A stretch of 64,000 bases of DNA from Watersipora subatra (GCF_963576615.1 NC_088708.1:29829191-29893190); one strand, 5' to 3'. Positions 23,634-36,309 are shown, numbered from the stretch's first letter. Numbers and translations: made by a program. Notes: a model not told the origin generated them from the letters alone.

Positions 23634-25645
23634 AGGATGACAGAAGAGCCTATGGATTACAAAGATGGCATGCTATTTTCTCATCATGTATGTGTTTGGT
23701 ATTCATACTTGCCATTGATTGCAGCTCTTGATGCCAAGCTTTCTGTACAGCATTGATATAAGCTTTTGTTGGCTAAATTTGATAGCATCAAGTCAGGCTG
23801 CCAGCCCTTGCCACAGCTGTAGTGAGAAGTTACATGTACTTGTTGGTTAGATGTGATTATTTGTAAAGTTTATTCCACAACATAAACTCGGTTCATGTGT
23901 TTTTAGAGACAACCAAGCGTTTCATACACAGACATGAAACCAATGTATCAATGAGGTCTGTACTCAGTGTTCGTATCCATGACTACGTGCTTTAGATAGC
24001 GCATAAGCAAGAGGTTTGGTAATCATTACAAACTCATGGTCTGATATGGATAGTACTATCTGTATATACTATATATAGTATAGTATTTCTACTGCCCTTT
24101 AGCACAGGATTCTGTTGAATGCTGTGGTTTGCAATTGTTTGGAACTCGTATTCTGTAGAATTTGGGTACAGTCTGTGTATAGTTTAATCTTGTATACATA
24201 TGTGTATGTTAATTGGATGATTGACATTTTCAAGTATGTGAAGCGCCCAGCATTTGTAATCTTTAGTTACACAGCCCATGAATACCTGTCATTGTGAAAC
24301 AAAGGAACTCATCATGTTAATCAACTTCTATATTAGTATTTATGTATCCTGTCGTAAGAGCATTATACACCTCTTACGGAACTACTCATCCCCTTTTATT
24401 TAACCATTTTTGATATGATTAGGAAACAGCTTTCTGGACTCTTGGTAGCCTGACACGCCGATTTGTTATTCCAACTTCCTAGCACCTGCTATTTTACTGC
24501 TTAGCATAATTGTTATCTGCTTCTTTGTACTTACTCGCTTACTTCCTAGGAAGCTTTGCAGCGCCCAATCGTCTGTGATCTATGGATGTGATGATTGCCT
24601 GACTGACTAGGCAAACATATATAAGCCTGCGTAGATCAGACACAATTCGAATTCCATATTTTACTCACGCTCTACGTATCACTCTGCTCTTGTATCACTC
24701 TTTATATTTTTAGACTTGCGCAATTAGTATCAGCCATTGACTTGATTAGCCTTCATATATTTTATGTTTTTGCAATTGAAAGTTTGAATTTTTAATAAAT
24801 ATCTGTTTTTAAGTTTTTAGCTAAAACAAACCAGTCTAATTCTTGACATTAAATCTATACCTGAAATACAGTCCTCTAAATTCGCAAACCATACACCAAT
24901 TACTTGAACCACCAATCCAGCACTTATAGTTAATAATCCTTTTAAAACAGAGGGTCATTACAAGTAAAACCTTTTTCATTCATCAATAAATTTAAAAATG
25001 CATTACAGGGTTGATTGTATCAAATTCTAGTGAATTTTATCATAAAGTATAGATATTTTTCTGTCATTTGAGTTTTTGTTTGCTGGTTTAAGTGATCTGA
25101 CTGCCAGGATGTTTCAAGAATAATATCGACAAACTTGATCCCAGCTGCAACGCTTAGATGTGCCCAAGAAGATGACTTACGCCATAATGAGATCGATAGT
25201 CACACTACTTGTTTTTTTGTTGCCATCTATTATTCCTACCCACTTGTGCATCTTTGATTGCCTTTTCAGCATGGCTACATTTAGATCCAGCCTGACGTGA
25301 TTCAAAGCTTATTCTCCCACTTATAGTTAAAAACAAACTTGCTAGCTTTGTTTAGTTTTGCAACGATGACAGATCAATATTCTTGATAATAAACTGTCAC
25401 TAGACACAACATAGGACATCAGGGCTGTCCTCTGCTGAGATAACTTCTTTGATCATTTTGTATCTGACCTTCTCTTCATAACCATCAAGTCAAGCGTGAT
25501 CTCATTTTAATTGCTGCAGTTAGATACTTGCTGTATATCGTTCAAATTAACTTTGCAACTCTCACAGTATTCTAATTATTGGATTTTGGATTATTTGTAT
25601 TAAATATTCTTTGGGTCCCAGAGCCATCTCTGTCTTTCTATCTCT
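23634..25645. other. intergenic, mostly unrecognised
   Basis: No gene recognised. One segment (24,350-24,848) has a weak LTR-like layout, reported separately. Confidence 0.5.
24350..24848 (+). other. possible solo LTR fossil (weak)
   Basis: It starts TGT and ends ACA, with a TATA-like CATATATAAG near 24,617 and an AATAAA signal near 24,796, the order expected within an LTR. No flanking duplication was found and no second copy lies in the window, so this is only a suggestion. Confidence 0.2.
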
Positions 25646-25647
25646 CT

Positions 25648-25863
25648 ATGCTTACACACTCCTCTCTCTATGCTTACACACTCCTCTCTCTATGCTTACA
25701 CACTCCTCTCTCTATGCTTACACACTCCTCTCTCTATGCTTACACACTCCTCTCTCTATGCTTACACACTCCTCTCTCTATGCTTACACACTCCTCTCTC
25801 TATGCTTACACACTCCTCTCTCTATGCTTACACACTCCTCTCTCTATGCTTACACACTCCTCT
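25648..25863. repeat. 22-bp minisatellite, 10 near-perfect copies
   Basis: The unit TCTATGCTTACACACTCCTC with two further bases (22 bp) repeats with almost no divergence. Because 22 is not a multiple of 3 and no stop occurs, all three plus frames stay open. The resulting open frames are artefacts. Confidence 0.95.
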
Positions 25864-26104
25864 GCATTGACATTTAAATTATTTTTGTAGAATTTTGCAA
25901 CATGATACTTGACCGATACAAAATGTGGAACAACGCAATTTGTATTTATTGTTGTCTAATATACAGCCTACTATTGACATACGTACTACTGCTAACTAAG
26001 TCACTTGTCGGTGCTCCACTTGAAGTTATTTCAACTGACTTTACCAAAAGCACGCAAATCCGTATTTATGCTTTAATCGTAATGATATTAGACACATACT
26101 AGAT

Positions 26105-26545
26105 CAGGGGTTCCCAACCAAAGAGGCATTCCTCCTATGGGAGAATTTTGAATATACAAGGGGGAACAGAAGTGTCTAATTTGACAAATTTTTTGTCCTG
26201 CAGGGTCGTGTGAGTTTGGGTTTCATCATTTAATATTTTGGTTTAACCTATAACACTAGTTGCTAATAACGAGCTACTAGTAAAAGTCAGATATATGTGA
26301 ACACATCCATAGTAAGTTAACCTAGTCACAAACCATTTCATCGCCATGCCAAAGGTCATATATTGTTGTGCGTTGTATGTGCGCTGTATAAAAATTTATA
26401 TTATGTTGTTATATGTTTAAATATGTACAATAAAATGGGATTATAATTTGTATTAGTTTTTTTAATCACAAGCGTTGAAAGTGGAGAAATCAAATTTATG
26501 AACAGGCATAAGGGGGAACTGAATGAAAATGGTTGAAAACCCCTG
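26105..26545. mobile_element. hAT-type MITE, 441 bp
   Basis: The ends are CAGGGGTTCCCAACC and GGTTGAAAACCCCTG (inverted, 2-3 mismatches). Flanks TACTAGAT (26097-26104) and TACTAGAG (26546-26553) match at 7 of 8 bases, the hAT duplication length. It has no coding capacity. Confidence 0.85.
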
Positions 26546-26963
26546 TACTAGAGAGAGGCAAAGTGTACTATGTATTTATTTGTAAAATAAGTACAGTATT
26601 AAAACTTGCTACAACCAGAATATTGATTATATACACATGTATCGTATAGTACTTTCCTTTCTAACTATTGCCAATAAAATAGTGTTGACTTCCGACTACA
26701 TGCTGAATGATTACTCGTTTTACTGGGAGTGATACAACCACGAGCACATTGTGCGTAGTACTCGTGGATATCGTATCTAGTCGATAGAGATCGCCTGCTT
26801 AGCAAACTACTTACAAGGCCAAATATATTGTGAAAGAATATGAGCAGGGTTATAGATTAATGATGATGATGAACTTTTTATTGATAAAATATAATATACA
26901 ACAATGAAACAAAAGCCTCTTTTTGCAGGCAAAGATGAAATTGCATGGTCTGGTTATAGTACA
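26546..26963. other. intergenic, nothing recognised
   Basis: AT-rich sequence between the MITE and the Helitron. It does not match the tRNA array that begins on the other side of the Helitron. Confidence 0.5.
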
Positions 26964-27696
26964 CTAGCTGCATTACCCATCTACGGGAACAGATTCCCGT
27001 ACAGCAAGAGGTTTATCACTTTTTCATACTGTAAAACAACTCCAAATATGCAGTCTACTGAAATCGTTGCCCTGATCAGATTATGCATACACATATGCAG
27101 TCATACATGTCAATAATGTTGGAGAGAACAATGTAAATCTGCAATGTGTTTTACAGCTAGTCTAAAATGCATCAGACTCAAACCACTCAAATTGGAGCTG
27201 TCCTATTTTTGTACAAAAAATGGATAATGAAATTGACATTGCTAAGCAAACTAAAGTACTTCAAACTGGCAGTATTGAAAAACCTTCATCTTTGAAAATT
27301 TTTTACAAAATAGTTAGCTATCACTAACATTTATTGAGTGGAGACTACTACATGCTTTAAACACTAAGCATGGCTCAACAGTTTTTCGTCTATAGCCTGT
27401 GTTTTCACATGGTATATACAAACAGTGCAGCAGTAATGAGGTTGTGTTGATAAAATTTATATGTATAACAGCACAGACAGTATGATGTCAAGGAAGATAC
27501 AGCATTAGCACCTTTAAATAATAATAAAACATAACGCCAACATGATAGCGTTTTAATGAGGTACAATAAAGAAAAACGAATGCATGAAAATCTATATATA
27601 CTGAAAAATATGCTAGAAACTTCGGCATGTGGATAATATGTAGGTATAGCAGAACAAGAAGAACATAGCATGACATAACAATAACATAATGCTTAT

Positions 27697-27849
27697 TTAA
27701 CACAACACTTGCAGATAGACAACACTTTTTGTTTGTCTGTCGGGTGTATGAACAAACAGTTTTCGGCTTGTGCCTACTTTTAAGCGTGCAACGTACAGCT
27801 GGCCAAGGCTAAAGCAGGGTGACAGTAAGTCGATACCAGCTGCTCTCAT
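27697..27849 (-). pseudogene. Helitron Rep/helicase C-terminal fragment
   Basis: A 50-residue frame contains PCFSLGQLYVA, KVGTSRKLFVHTPD and TKSVVYLQVL, ending in a stop. This matches the end of Helitron PIF1-type helicases (consensus roughly CFSHGQLYVACSRV...LFVYAPD...NVVYPEVL). The conserved CSRV is replaced by RLK here. The rest of Rep and helicase has been deleted: the fragment joins directly to the element's 5' region just before GIDLL. Confidence 0.85.
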
Positions 27850-28369
27850 TTTCCTCACCGTTGCCTATCGCAACAGTCGGAGTACCTGTGCAAGCTCTGT
27901 AGTAGTAAGTTACAGTACTTGTAGCTGAAAAAAATTAGTAACTCACCTGCGGAAAAAAATGCACATGTTTACTACCACAAACACTGGCAAATCCAATGCT
28001 TCTAAGTAGTGGAGGTGTGGCAAATCGTAGAGAATACACCATTGAATGAGAAGTACTTACCTTTTTGAAGTAGAAAGTTAGTGGGTAATTTTCGACACGA
28101 AAACAATTTTTCTAAGCAAACTGAAAAATCAAACGGTCATGTGACCTTTCTCGTAAGCGTTGGCAGTAAATATTAATTACATGTAATTGAATAGCTATTA
28201 ATTTATTTAAAGAATAACAGATTTTAATTAATTTTATTGATTCATTTACTATTCATAATAATTCAGTTTGCTTCACATGACCGAATCAGGAAAACGAAAG
28301 ACCGCTCTATAAGCTATTTACTACTCATATTAATTCAGTTCACTTTGTAAGACTGCTCTGTAAGGTGGA

Positions 28370-28795
28370 CACACACTTGCACGCACACACAGACATTGCA
28401 CGAACGCTCACAAGGCATGCACACATTGCACACACACAATGCACGCACACATTGCATGCACACATTGCACGCACCCATTGCACGCGCACATTGCAGGCAC
28501 ACATTGCACGCGCACACATTGCACGCACACACATTGCACGCACACACATTGCACGCACACACATTGCACATACACACATTGCACGCACACACATTGCACG
28601 CACACACATTGCACGCACACACATTGCACACACACATTGCACGCACACACATTGCACGCACACACATTGCACGCACACACATTGCACGCACACACATTGC
28701 ACGCACACACATTGCACGCACACACATTGCACGCACACACATTGCACGCACACACATTGCACGCACACACATTGCACGGGCGTGCACACACACAT
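28370..28795. repeat. 13-15-bp minisatellite of the ACACACATTGCACGC type
   Basis: About 28 copies, mostly 15 bp, with 13-bp variants at the left edge. It is the expanded TG/GC-rich sequence at the Helitron 5' end; the other Helitron has only a short TGTGTGTGCATGCG stretch there. It produces spurious open frames in all six frames. Confidence 0.95.
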
Positions 28796-28907
28796 AGTAG
28801 ATTTAGACTACTAGCATAATAGGTGAATTGCTCCAACTCATTTGGTAATTATTTTAATACCCGTGCAACACCAGGCATTCGTCTAGTAAAAAACAAAACT
28901 CAACCAT

Positions 28908-28974
28908 GGGGCTTGACCGGGATTTGAACCCGGGACCTCTCGCACCCACAGCGAGAATCATCACTACATCAACA
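28908..28974 (-). pseudogene. tRNA-Pro(TGG) pseudogene
   Basis: The T arm is intact and the anticodon reads TGG, but U33 is lost, the acceptor stem has changes and the D arm is scrambled. Confidence 0.7.
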
Positions 28975-29087
28975 CTTTTTAGTTTTGATGATCGATGGAA
29001 TACTCGTATCTGCCTCTGATAACAGTTTTTGATCATATTTTCATCAAACTCATAGAAAATATAGGTCAATAACAAAATGCAATCTTT

Positions 29088-29158
29088 GGGCTTGTCCGGA
29101 ATTTGAACCCGGGACCTCTCGCACCCAAAGCGAGAATCATACCCTAGACCAACAAGCC
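29088..29158 (-). tRNA. tRNA-Pro(TGG)
   Basis: Cloverleaf complete. The D loop is one base short and the T stem has one G-U pair. A T-run follows about 12 nt downstream. Confidence 0.65.
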
Positions 29159-29637
29159 TCCTTGTTAGTTTTTTCTAATTTTTTGGGTCGCTAAAACATT
29201 TTTCGGTGATGCAAACATTCTTTAATGCAGGGTTATTCTACTCAAAAACTTTCCATCATCGAAAGTTGTTTCTAATTTACGAATTCTACTTTCAGTGTTG
29301 GCTTTTCAAACTTTTAGTTTGCCGCCCATACTGATATTCATCCTTTTGAGCATGCCCTGTTCCACAGCTTTTGGGTTAAAGTCAGAAACTAGTTTTGATG
29401 TCACGGAGCACTTGTTTAACAGCAATATCGTTTACTTACTTATAATTGTATTTAACAGACCCTGAGCACATACCATTATTTTGGCTATTTGACTTTACCC
29501 TGAAGTGTTTTTGCTCCATCAGTGCCTTTTAGTTTTCATGATCGATGGAATACACGTGTCTGCCTCTGATAACACTTTTTGATCATATTTTCATCAAACT
29601 CATAGAAACTATAAGTCGATAACAAAACGCAATCATT

Positions 29638-29708
29638 GGGCTTGTCCAGGATTTGGACCCAGGACCCCTCACACCCTAACCGAGAATCATACTCCAGACC
29701 AACAAGCC
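29638..29708 (-). pseudogene. tRNA-Pro(AGG)-like pseudogene
   Basis: Anticodon position AGG, but the anticodon stem, D arm and T arm all have mismatches. Confidence 0.7.
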
Positions 29709-30253
29709 AACTCCCAACTTTTTAGTTCGCCATGTTTAAATCCAAACCCGCCATAAATGGCATGCCAAAAAGTTTGAATATCTGAAACCAGTTTTCAAGT
29801 CATCTGAAATAGGTTTAATAGCTATATCGTTCCTTTACTAGTATATTATATGGAATATAGCTTGAGCCCTTTCCTATTCTTTAGACCAATCGATTTCACT
29901 ATGAAATGATTTTTTTTTAAAACACTTTTATTTCATGCTGATGGTACTCATTGTATCTGCCTATGCTAACTTTATGGATTATGTTGTCAGCAACATTATA
30001 TACAAATATAAACTGTAACTCGCAATGTTTGTCCTTTGTTTGTTGGTCCGTCGGCTCATGTTTCCATTTCAAGCGATTAAATTATAGCATTAGGTAGATT
30101 TGCAGATGGTCTGATTTCACACCTCCAGGTCTGAATGACAGCGATCTAAACTATTGGACTACGATCGTTCAACTGACCATAGTGGTGAATGATTGTGATC
30201 ATATTTATTACATCAATTAAAGTACATTCTTGGGGCTAAGTTTTTAGGGTTAC

Positions 30254-30518
30254 TGTAACATTCTATGTATATTCTATGCAACCGCGCCTTCTAACTCTAC
30301 TAATCACGTGGCTCTAATTATAATATTATGAGTTAGCTTTATCAGCTTTGTATTATACTGTGTGTTAGTTTTATCAGCTTTGCTTTATTAGCTTTGTTTA
30401 TAACTACGTGTCTTGTACTGAAACTTTCTCTTCTGGTCTAGACCCGCGAACAATAAACTGCGTTTCAATTCTCCAAGCAATATTCCTTACTTGAGCAACT
30501 TAGAACCAACATATTACA
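30254..30518 (+). repeat. 5' LTR
   Basis: 265 bp, TGTAAC...ATTACA. It contains TATAATATTATG near 30,320 and an AATAAA signal near 30,450. Confidence 0.95.
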
Positions 30519-30548
30519 TGGTGTCAAGAGTCTGCCTACTAGTCAATC

Positions 30549-33500
30549 ATGGACAGTGGACTGAGGAAGCCACAGCAGCTATCATTCGAGGGAAATGTGT
30601 CCGAAAACTGGAGGATATTTGAGCAAGAATATGACATTTATGTCAATGCCATATATAATGACAAACCAGAGGCTGCCAGGGCGTATATGCTGCTCAACTT
30701 GGCAGGGCCAGAAGCAATAGAGAGAGAACGGTCGTTCACGTACAATGAAACTGTAACAGAAGATGCGGAGCATGGGATTGTAGCTGTACCTCAAAAAACA
30801 AGGGAGCAGGTAGCAACTTTAAAGCGGAAGTTCATAGAGATCTGCAGACCGATCACCAATGTCATTCTAGAACGCCATCGATTTAATGCACGCAGCCAAA
30901 AGGAAGGTGAGCCATTCCAAACTTTTTTAGCAGACATTAGAACTAAAGCTGCGCAATGTGATTTTGGAGACTTGCAAGATGAGTTGTTACGTGACAGAAT
31001 TGTATCCGGTATTCGTAATGATAATGTACGTAAGCAACTACTCAGAAACAGTGACCTAGCACTAGCCAAAGCTATACAAACTTGTCAGATATACGAGTCT
31101 TCAAAGCAGAACGCAGCCGAGTTCAGTAAACCGATCGTAGACGTAGTAAAACGCAAATCGTATACGCAACACCTGAGTAACAGTAACACTAACTGTAGTA
31201 GTAATCACGCTAAATCATCAACGCGACCCAGAACTGCAAGTAGTCATAACACTTCGTCATGCCGTAACTGTGGGAAACGGCACTCACCGAAACAGTGTCC
31301 AGCGTATGGTCGTAAATGTAACAATTGTGGTAAACTCAATCACTATGCAAAGCTGTGCAGGTCAGGTGCAAAGCAGCCAGGAACTGTAGATGAACTCACA
31401 GAATCGTGTCACGAAGAGTTCCGCATTGAAACAGTATCACTGCCGTGTAACAATCGTGGAGATATACGAATTCATTTTACTGTCAATGACACCACGCTAG
31501 AGGTTAAGATTGACATAGGTGCAAAAGTAAATGTAATCTCGCTCGATCAAGTACGCCGTATAGGACTACACAGTAAAATCGACCGATCACGTACTAGCAC
31601 GCTACTAGGCTTTGGAGGTGCTCAGACAGTAACAGTAGGATCTGTAGTTATACCGCACCCTCAGGCAACATTGCTATTCAAAGTAGTCGATAGTGACGCC
31701 AGATGCCTACTAGGACTTAGTGATAGTATACGATTAGTACTTGTAACACTTAGTCAGGAGGTATTCAAAGTAGAGCAAAAGCCGCAGGCTCCAGTCAAGC
31801 TACTAGAAGACTATCCAGAGTTATTTGATGGCAAACTAGGTACACTGCCATGTAACTACAAGATAACGATAGATCCGGAAGTAGCACCAGTCATTCGACC
31901 TGTCCGCTCTGTACCAGCCCCTCTATGTGACAAAGTAGAAGCAGCTCTAAACCGACTAGAGGATCGCGGGATTATCACCGAAGTAACCAAACCTACCGAC
32001 TGGGTATCCGCACTCGTAGTAACCGCCAAGAAGGACAGCAACGACGTACGTATCTGTATCGACCCGGGTGACCTGAACAAGGCTATCAAACGACCTCATG
32101 ACCCACTTAAGACAATCGAACAGGTAGCAGCAAACATACCTGGAGCTAAGCATTTTACGGTAGTTGACGCGAAAGAAGCTTTTTACCATATACCACTAGA
32201 AGAGAGCTCGTCATACCTTACCACGTTTGGTACACAGTTTGGCAGATACCGATATCTGCGTATGCCGATGGGACTCTGCTCGTCCTCAGACATATATCAG
32301 CGCGCTATAGAACAGCTGCTGACCGACTATCCGTGCCAAATAATAATGGATGACATTCTTATAGCTGGTAAGACTGAGGATGAACATGACTCCAACGTCA
32401 GGAGAGTAATGACACGACTGCAGGAGATAAACCTCAAACTGTCGCCGTGTAAATGCAAGTACAAGACGACAGAAGTCCGTTATGTAGGGCACTTACTAAC
32501 TGATCAGGGACTGAAACCTGACCCTGCTAAGGTCAAGGCAATCACCGACATGCCAAGCCCAACTAATGTAGAAGAACTACAGAGATTCATGGGCATGGTC
32601 AAGTATCTCGCCAAGTTTATACCGCACCTGAGTGAGAAAACCGCCGTACTAAATGACCTACTCCGTAAAGACACAGCGTGGATCTGGAAGTCACAGCAGG
32701 CACAAGCGCTGAAAGCCATAAAAGATGAGATCGCTAATGCAACGACTCTTACCTACTACGACGTCAATAAGCCAGTGACACTTACCTGCGATGCCTCTCA
32801 ATCTGGGCTGGGGGCAGCCTGTCTTCAGGACAACAGAGTCTTCAGTTTCGCTTCTCGAGCTATGACGGATACCGAGAAACGCTACTCTCAGATAGAAAAA
32901 GAACTGCTGGCCGTAAGATTCGCCTGCAACCGATTCAGAGACTATGTATTCAGAGACTTTACCGTAGAAACCGACCATCAGCCGCTCGTATCGATTATGA
33001 TTAAGCCATTATCCGCAGCGCCTAAGAGACTTCAGAGCATGTAACTACAGCTGAGCCATAACGTCTAAACATCATATACAAGAAGGGCAAGACACTATAC
33101 CTCGCTGATACAATGTCTCGCGCCTATCTGCCGGACAATGACAATAACGAACACATAGACTTTGACGTACTCGCCGTAACACCGATGACCGACCAGAAGT
33201 ATCTCAAGCTACAGCAAGCCACAACCAGTGATCCCGTACTCAGTAAGATAAGTGAACTCATACTGGCTGGATGGCCCAGAAAAGAGGCCAGTGTAGCCGA
33301 AGATATCAAGCCGTATTTTGCATTTCGTGATGAACTCGCTGTTGAGAATGGTGTAGTCTACAGAGGTGAGCGTGCTATCGTACCTCAATCACTTAAAGAC
33401 GAGTATATCCAGCAGCTCCATCGAGGACATATTGGCATCAAAGCAACCAAGCGACGTGCCAACGACATTGTATTCTGGCAAGGCAAGAGTAGTGACATCG

Positions 33501-34495
33501 ACAAAGCACTAGCTCTCTGCAGTATATGCCAGATATCCAGAAATCACCAGCCAAGAGAACCGTTACTATTGTATCCTGTACCGTCGCAACCGTGGAGCAT
33601 CGTAGCCACTGACATGTTCTACTGGAGATCGATTACGTATTTGGTGACTGTAGACTCATACTCAGGCTGGTATGAAATCAACACACTTCGTGACACCTCT
33701 GCAGCAACTGTGATTAAGAAACTGAAAGCCCATTTTGCAAGATTTGGTAGACCAGTGACTCTAATATCAGATTGTGGTCAGCCGTACAGCTCAGAGGAGT
33801 TCAGAAAGTTCATGCGAGCGTGGAATATCGAACACGTAAAATCTATCTCCTACCACGCATCCAGCAATGTTCTGGCAGAGAAATCTGTTCAGACAGCCAA
33901 ACGCCTGCTTGAGAAGACGTTCAAGGTGGGTGGAGACATCTACAGGGCTCTACTTAACCAACGCAACACACCGAGAAAGGATATGGGCCAGCTGCCAGCT
34001 CGTAGAAACATATCTCGCCGAACTCGCACACCGATACCGACAGCCTAGACGCTCCTACGACCTACAATCATGGACTCTGAGGCAGTACAACATAAGCTGT
34101 CACAAGAGCGTGCTCGTCAGAAATCATACGCTGATCACTCTGCTGTTACACTCCCGACAATCACACCAGGTGATACCGTGCGTATGCAGACCGACAAAGG
34201 CTTCTGTGACACCACCGCCACTATTGTCGGAACAGCCAACCCCCGATCGTATGTTGTGCAGCAGAACGGCAAAACATACAGACGTAACCGTCGCCACCTG
34301 CTACACGTACCGACTCCTGATCTCGCTGATACTGTGGTTAAGCCACAACCTACCATGTCTACCACCTCAGATGACAAGCCAGGTGACCCGCCAGCTCGCT
34401 CGACACCTGCCGACTCCACCGCCGCAACTGACACTCCTGTGACAGAGACTAGATCAGGACGTGCAGTTGTTAAACCAGTTCGATATCGCGACTAG
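30549..34495 (+). pseudogene. gag-pol region of the LTR element (fossil)
   Basis: The parts, in order, are as follows. The gag-like N-terminal region is at about 30,549-31,250. Two zinc knuckles (CRNCGKRH... and CNNCGKLNHYAKLC) are at about 31,257-31,360. The aspartic protease region is at about 31,490-31,720. Reverse transcriptase is at about 31,850-32,500, with FGRYRYLRMPMGL and a MDDILIAG active-site block. RNase H is at about 32,770-33,040 (TCDASQSGLGAA). Integrase with an HHCC finger and core is at about 33,390-34,000, and an integrase C-terminal region is at about 34,070-34,330. The region is interrupted and treated as non-functional. Confidence 0.9.
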
Positions 34496-34503
34496 GGAAA
34501 GGA

Positions 34504-34768
34504 TGTAACATTCTATGTATATTCTATGCATCCGCGTCTTCTAACTCTACTAATCACGTGGCTCTAATTATAATATTATGAGTTAGCTTTATCAGCTTTG
34601 TATTATACTGTGTGTTAGCTTTATCAGCTTTGCTTTATCAGCTTAGTTTATAACTACGTGTCTTGTACTGAAACTTTCTCTTCTGGTCTAGACCCGCGAA
34701 CAATAAACTGCGTTTCAATTCTCCAAGCAATATTCCTTACTTGAGCAACTTAGAACCAACATATTACA
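34504..34768 (+). repeat. 3' LTR
   Basis: 265 bp, about 98% identical to the 5' LTR, preceded by a purine tract at about 34,494-34,503. Confidence 0.95.
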
Positions 34769-34979
34769 GTTACACACACTAAAAGCGCTTGAGAATAATA
34801 TTGAGCACGCATTATCGCTACGCGTATCAAATATAAAGCTAGCCCCAACTGCGGCTATCGTTTTAGTAATGATTTAGAATACTAACATAATAGGTGACTT
34901 ACTCAAATTCATTTGGTAATTATTTTACTACCCGTGCAATGCCAGGCGTTAGCCCAGTAGAAAACAAAACTCAACCATT

Positions 34980-35050
34980 GGTCTTGTCCGGGATTTGAAC
35001 CCGGGACCTCTCGCACCCTAAGCGAGAATCATACCCTAGACAAACAAGCC
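34980..35050 (-). pseudogene. tRNA-Pro(AGG), decayed
   Basis: Anticodon and T arms are intact; one acceptor pair and the first D-stem pair are lost. It is the first copy after the LTR element. Confidence 0.6.
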
Positions 35051-35530
35051 TCCTTGTTAGTTTCTTCGAAATTTTCGGATTGCTAGAAACATTTTTCCGT
35101 GATACAAACATTTTTTAATGCAGGGTTATTCCACTCAAAAAGTTTCCATCATCGAAAGTTGTTTCTATTTTACGAATTGTATTTTTAGTGTTGGCAATTC
35201 AAAATGTTAGGTTGCCACCCATACTGATATTCCTCCCTTTGAGCATGCCCTGTTCGACAGTTTTTGGGTTAAAGTCAGGAACTAGTTTTTATGTCACGGA
35301 GCACTTGTTTAACAGCAATATCGTTTACTTACTAATTATTGTATTTAACAGACCCTGAGCACATACCATTATTTTGGCTATTTGACTTTACCCTGAAGTG
35401 GTTTTGTTCCATCAGTGCTTTTTAGTTTTCATGATCGATGGAATGCGCGTGTCTGCCTCTGATAACACTTTTTGATCATATGTTCATCAAACTCATAGAA
35501 ACTATAAGTCGATAACAAAACGCAATCATT

Positions 35531-35602
35531 GGGCTTGTCCGGGATTTGAGCCCACGACCTCTCGCACCCTATGCGAGAATCATACCCCCAAACCAACAAG
35601 CC
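35531..35602 (-). pseudogene. tRNA-Pro-like, broken T-arm class
   Basis: Anticodon loop ATAGGGT (AGG). The T stem is disrupted (CCCACGACC version), so the B box is poor. Confidence 0.75.
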
Positions 35603-36237
35603 AACTCTCAACTTTTTAGTTCGCCATGTTTAAATCCAAACCCGCCATATATGGAATGCCAAGATGTTTGAGTATCTGAAACCAGTTTTCATGTCATCTG
35701 AAGTAGGTTTAATAGCTATATCGTTCCTTTACTAGTATATTATATAGAATATAGCTTGAGCCCTTTCCCATGTTTTAGACCAATCGATTTCACTATGAAA
35801 TGGTTTTTTTTTAAAACATTTTCGATTTCATGTTGGTCGCACGCCTTGTATCTGCCTATGCTAACGTGTTGGATTATGTTGTCAGCAACTTCATATATAA
35901 ATATAAACTATAACTCGCAATGTTTGTCCTTTGTTTGTTGGTCCGTCGGCTCATGTTTCCAATTCAAGCGATTAACTTATAGCATTACGTAGATTTGCAG
36001 ATGGTCTGATTTCAGACCTCCAGGTCTGAATGACAGCGATCTAAACTATTGGACTACGATCGTTCAGCTGACCATAGTGGTGAATGATTGTGATCATATT
36101 CACTACATCAATTAAAATACATTCTTGGGGCTAAGTCTTTAGGGTTAATGACATTTAAAACACTTGAGAATATTATTGAGCACGTATTATCGTGCAATGC
36201 CAGGCATTAGTCTAGTAGAAAATAAAACTCAACCATT

Positions 36238-36309
36238 GGGCTTGTCCGGGATTTGAACCCAGGACCTCTCGCACCCAAAGCGAGAATCATACCCCTAGAC
36301 CAACAAGCC
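36238..36309 (-). tRNA. tRNA-Pro(TGG)
   Basis: 72 nt, full cloverleaf, one G-U pair in the T stem. GTTTTATTTTC follows within about 12 nt as a Pol III stop. Confidence 0.85.

Larger units (their letters stand above)
26964..28801 (-). mobile_element. Helitron, internally deleted, abutting the tRNA array
   Basis: On the minus strand it starts TCTACTATGTGTG and ends ...GGTAATGCAGCTAG. It therefore has the 5'-TC and 3'-CTAG ends of a Helitron, with a GC hairpin (CGGGAATCTGTTCCCG) about 20 bp before the end. The host bases are A before and T after, the canonical insertion site. It keeps about 500 bp of 5' region, a C-terminal helicase fragment and about 700 bp of 3' region. The same 5' and 3' sequences occur in the Helitron at 58,520-60,898. 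Its 5' end carries an expanded minisatellite. Confidence 0.88.
30254..34768 (+). mobile_element. Ty3/Gypsy-type LTR retrotransposon (fossil, broken)
   Basis: A complete-length element of 4,515 bp with two 265-bp LTRs (TGTAAC...ATTACA), a primer-binding site beginning TGG directly after the 5' LTR, and a purine tract directly before the 3' LTR. A 5-bp duplication GTTAC flanks it (30249-30253 and 34769-34773). Domain order gag, protease, reverse transcriptase, RNase H, integrase is that of Ty3/Gypsy; the Mag-like lineage is a guess. The LTRs differ at only about five positions, so insertion is recent. The coding region is broken, with about two or three interruptions. It inserted in a spacer of the tRNA-Pro array. 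Confidence 0.95.

Noticed and set aside
25579-25890. 66-103-codon frames of the LYAYTLLSLCLHTPLSMLTHS type
   Set aside because: The 22-bp minisatellite lacks stops in any frame; no gene features surround it.
28335-28836. Six overlapping 126-152-codon frames rich in Cys-Val-Arg or Thr-His-Cys repeats
   Set aside because: Translations of the Helitron minisatellite in every frame.
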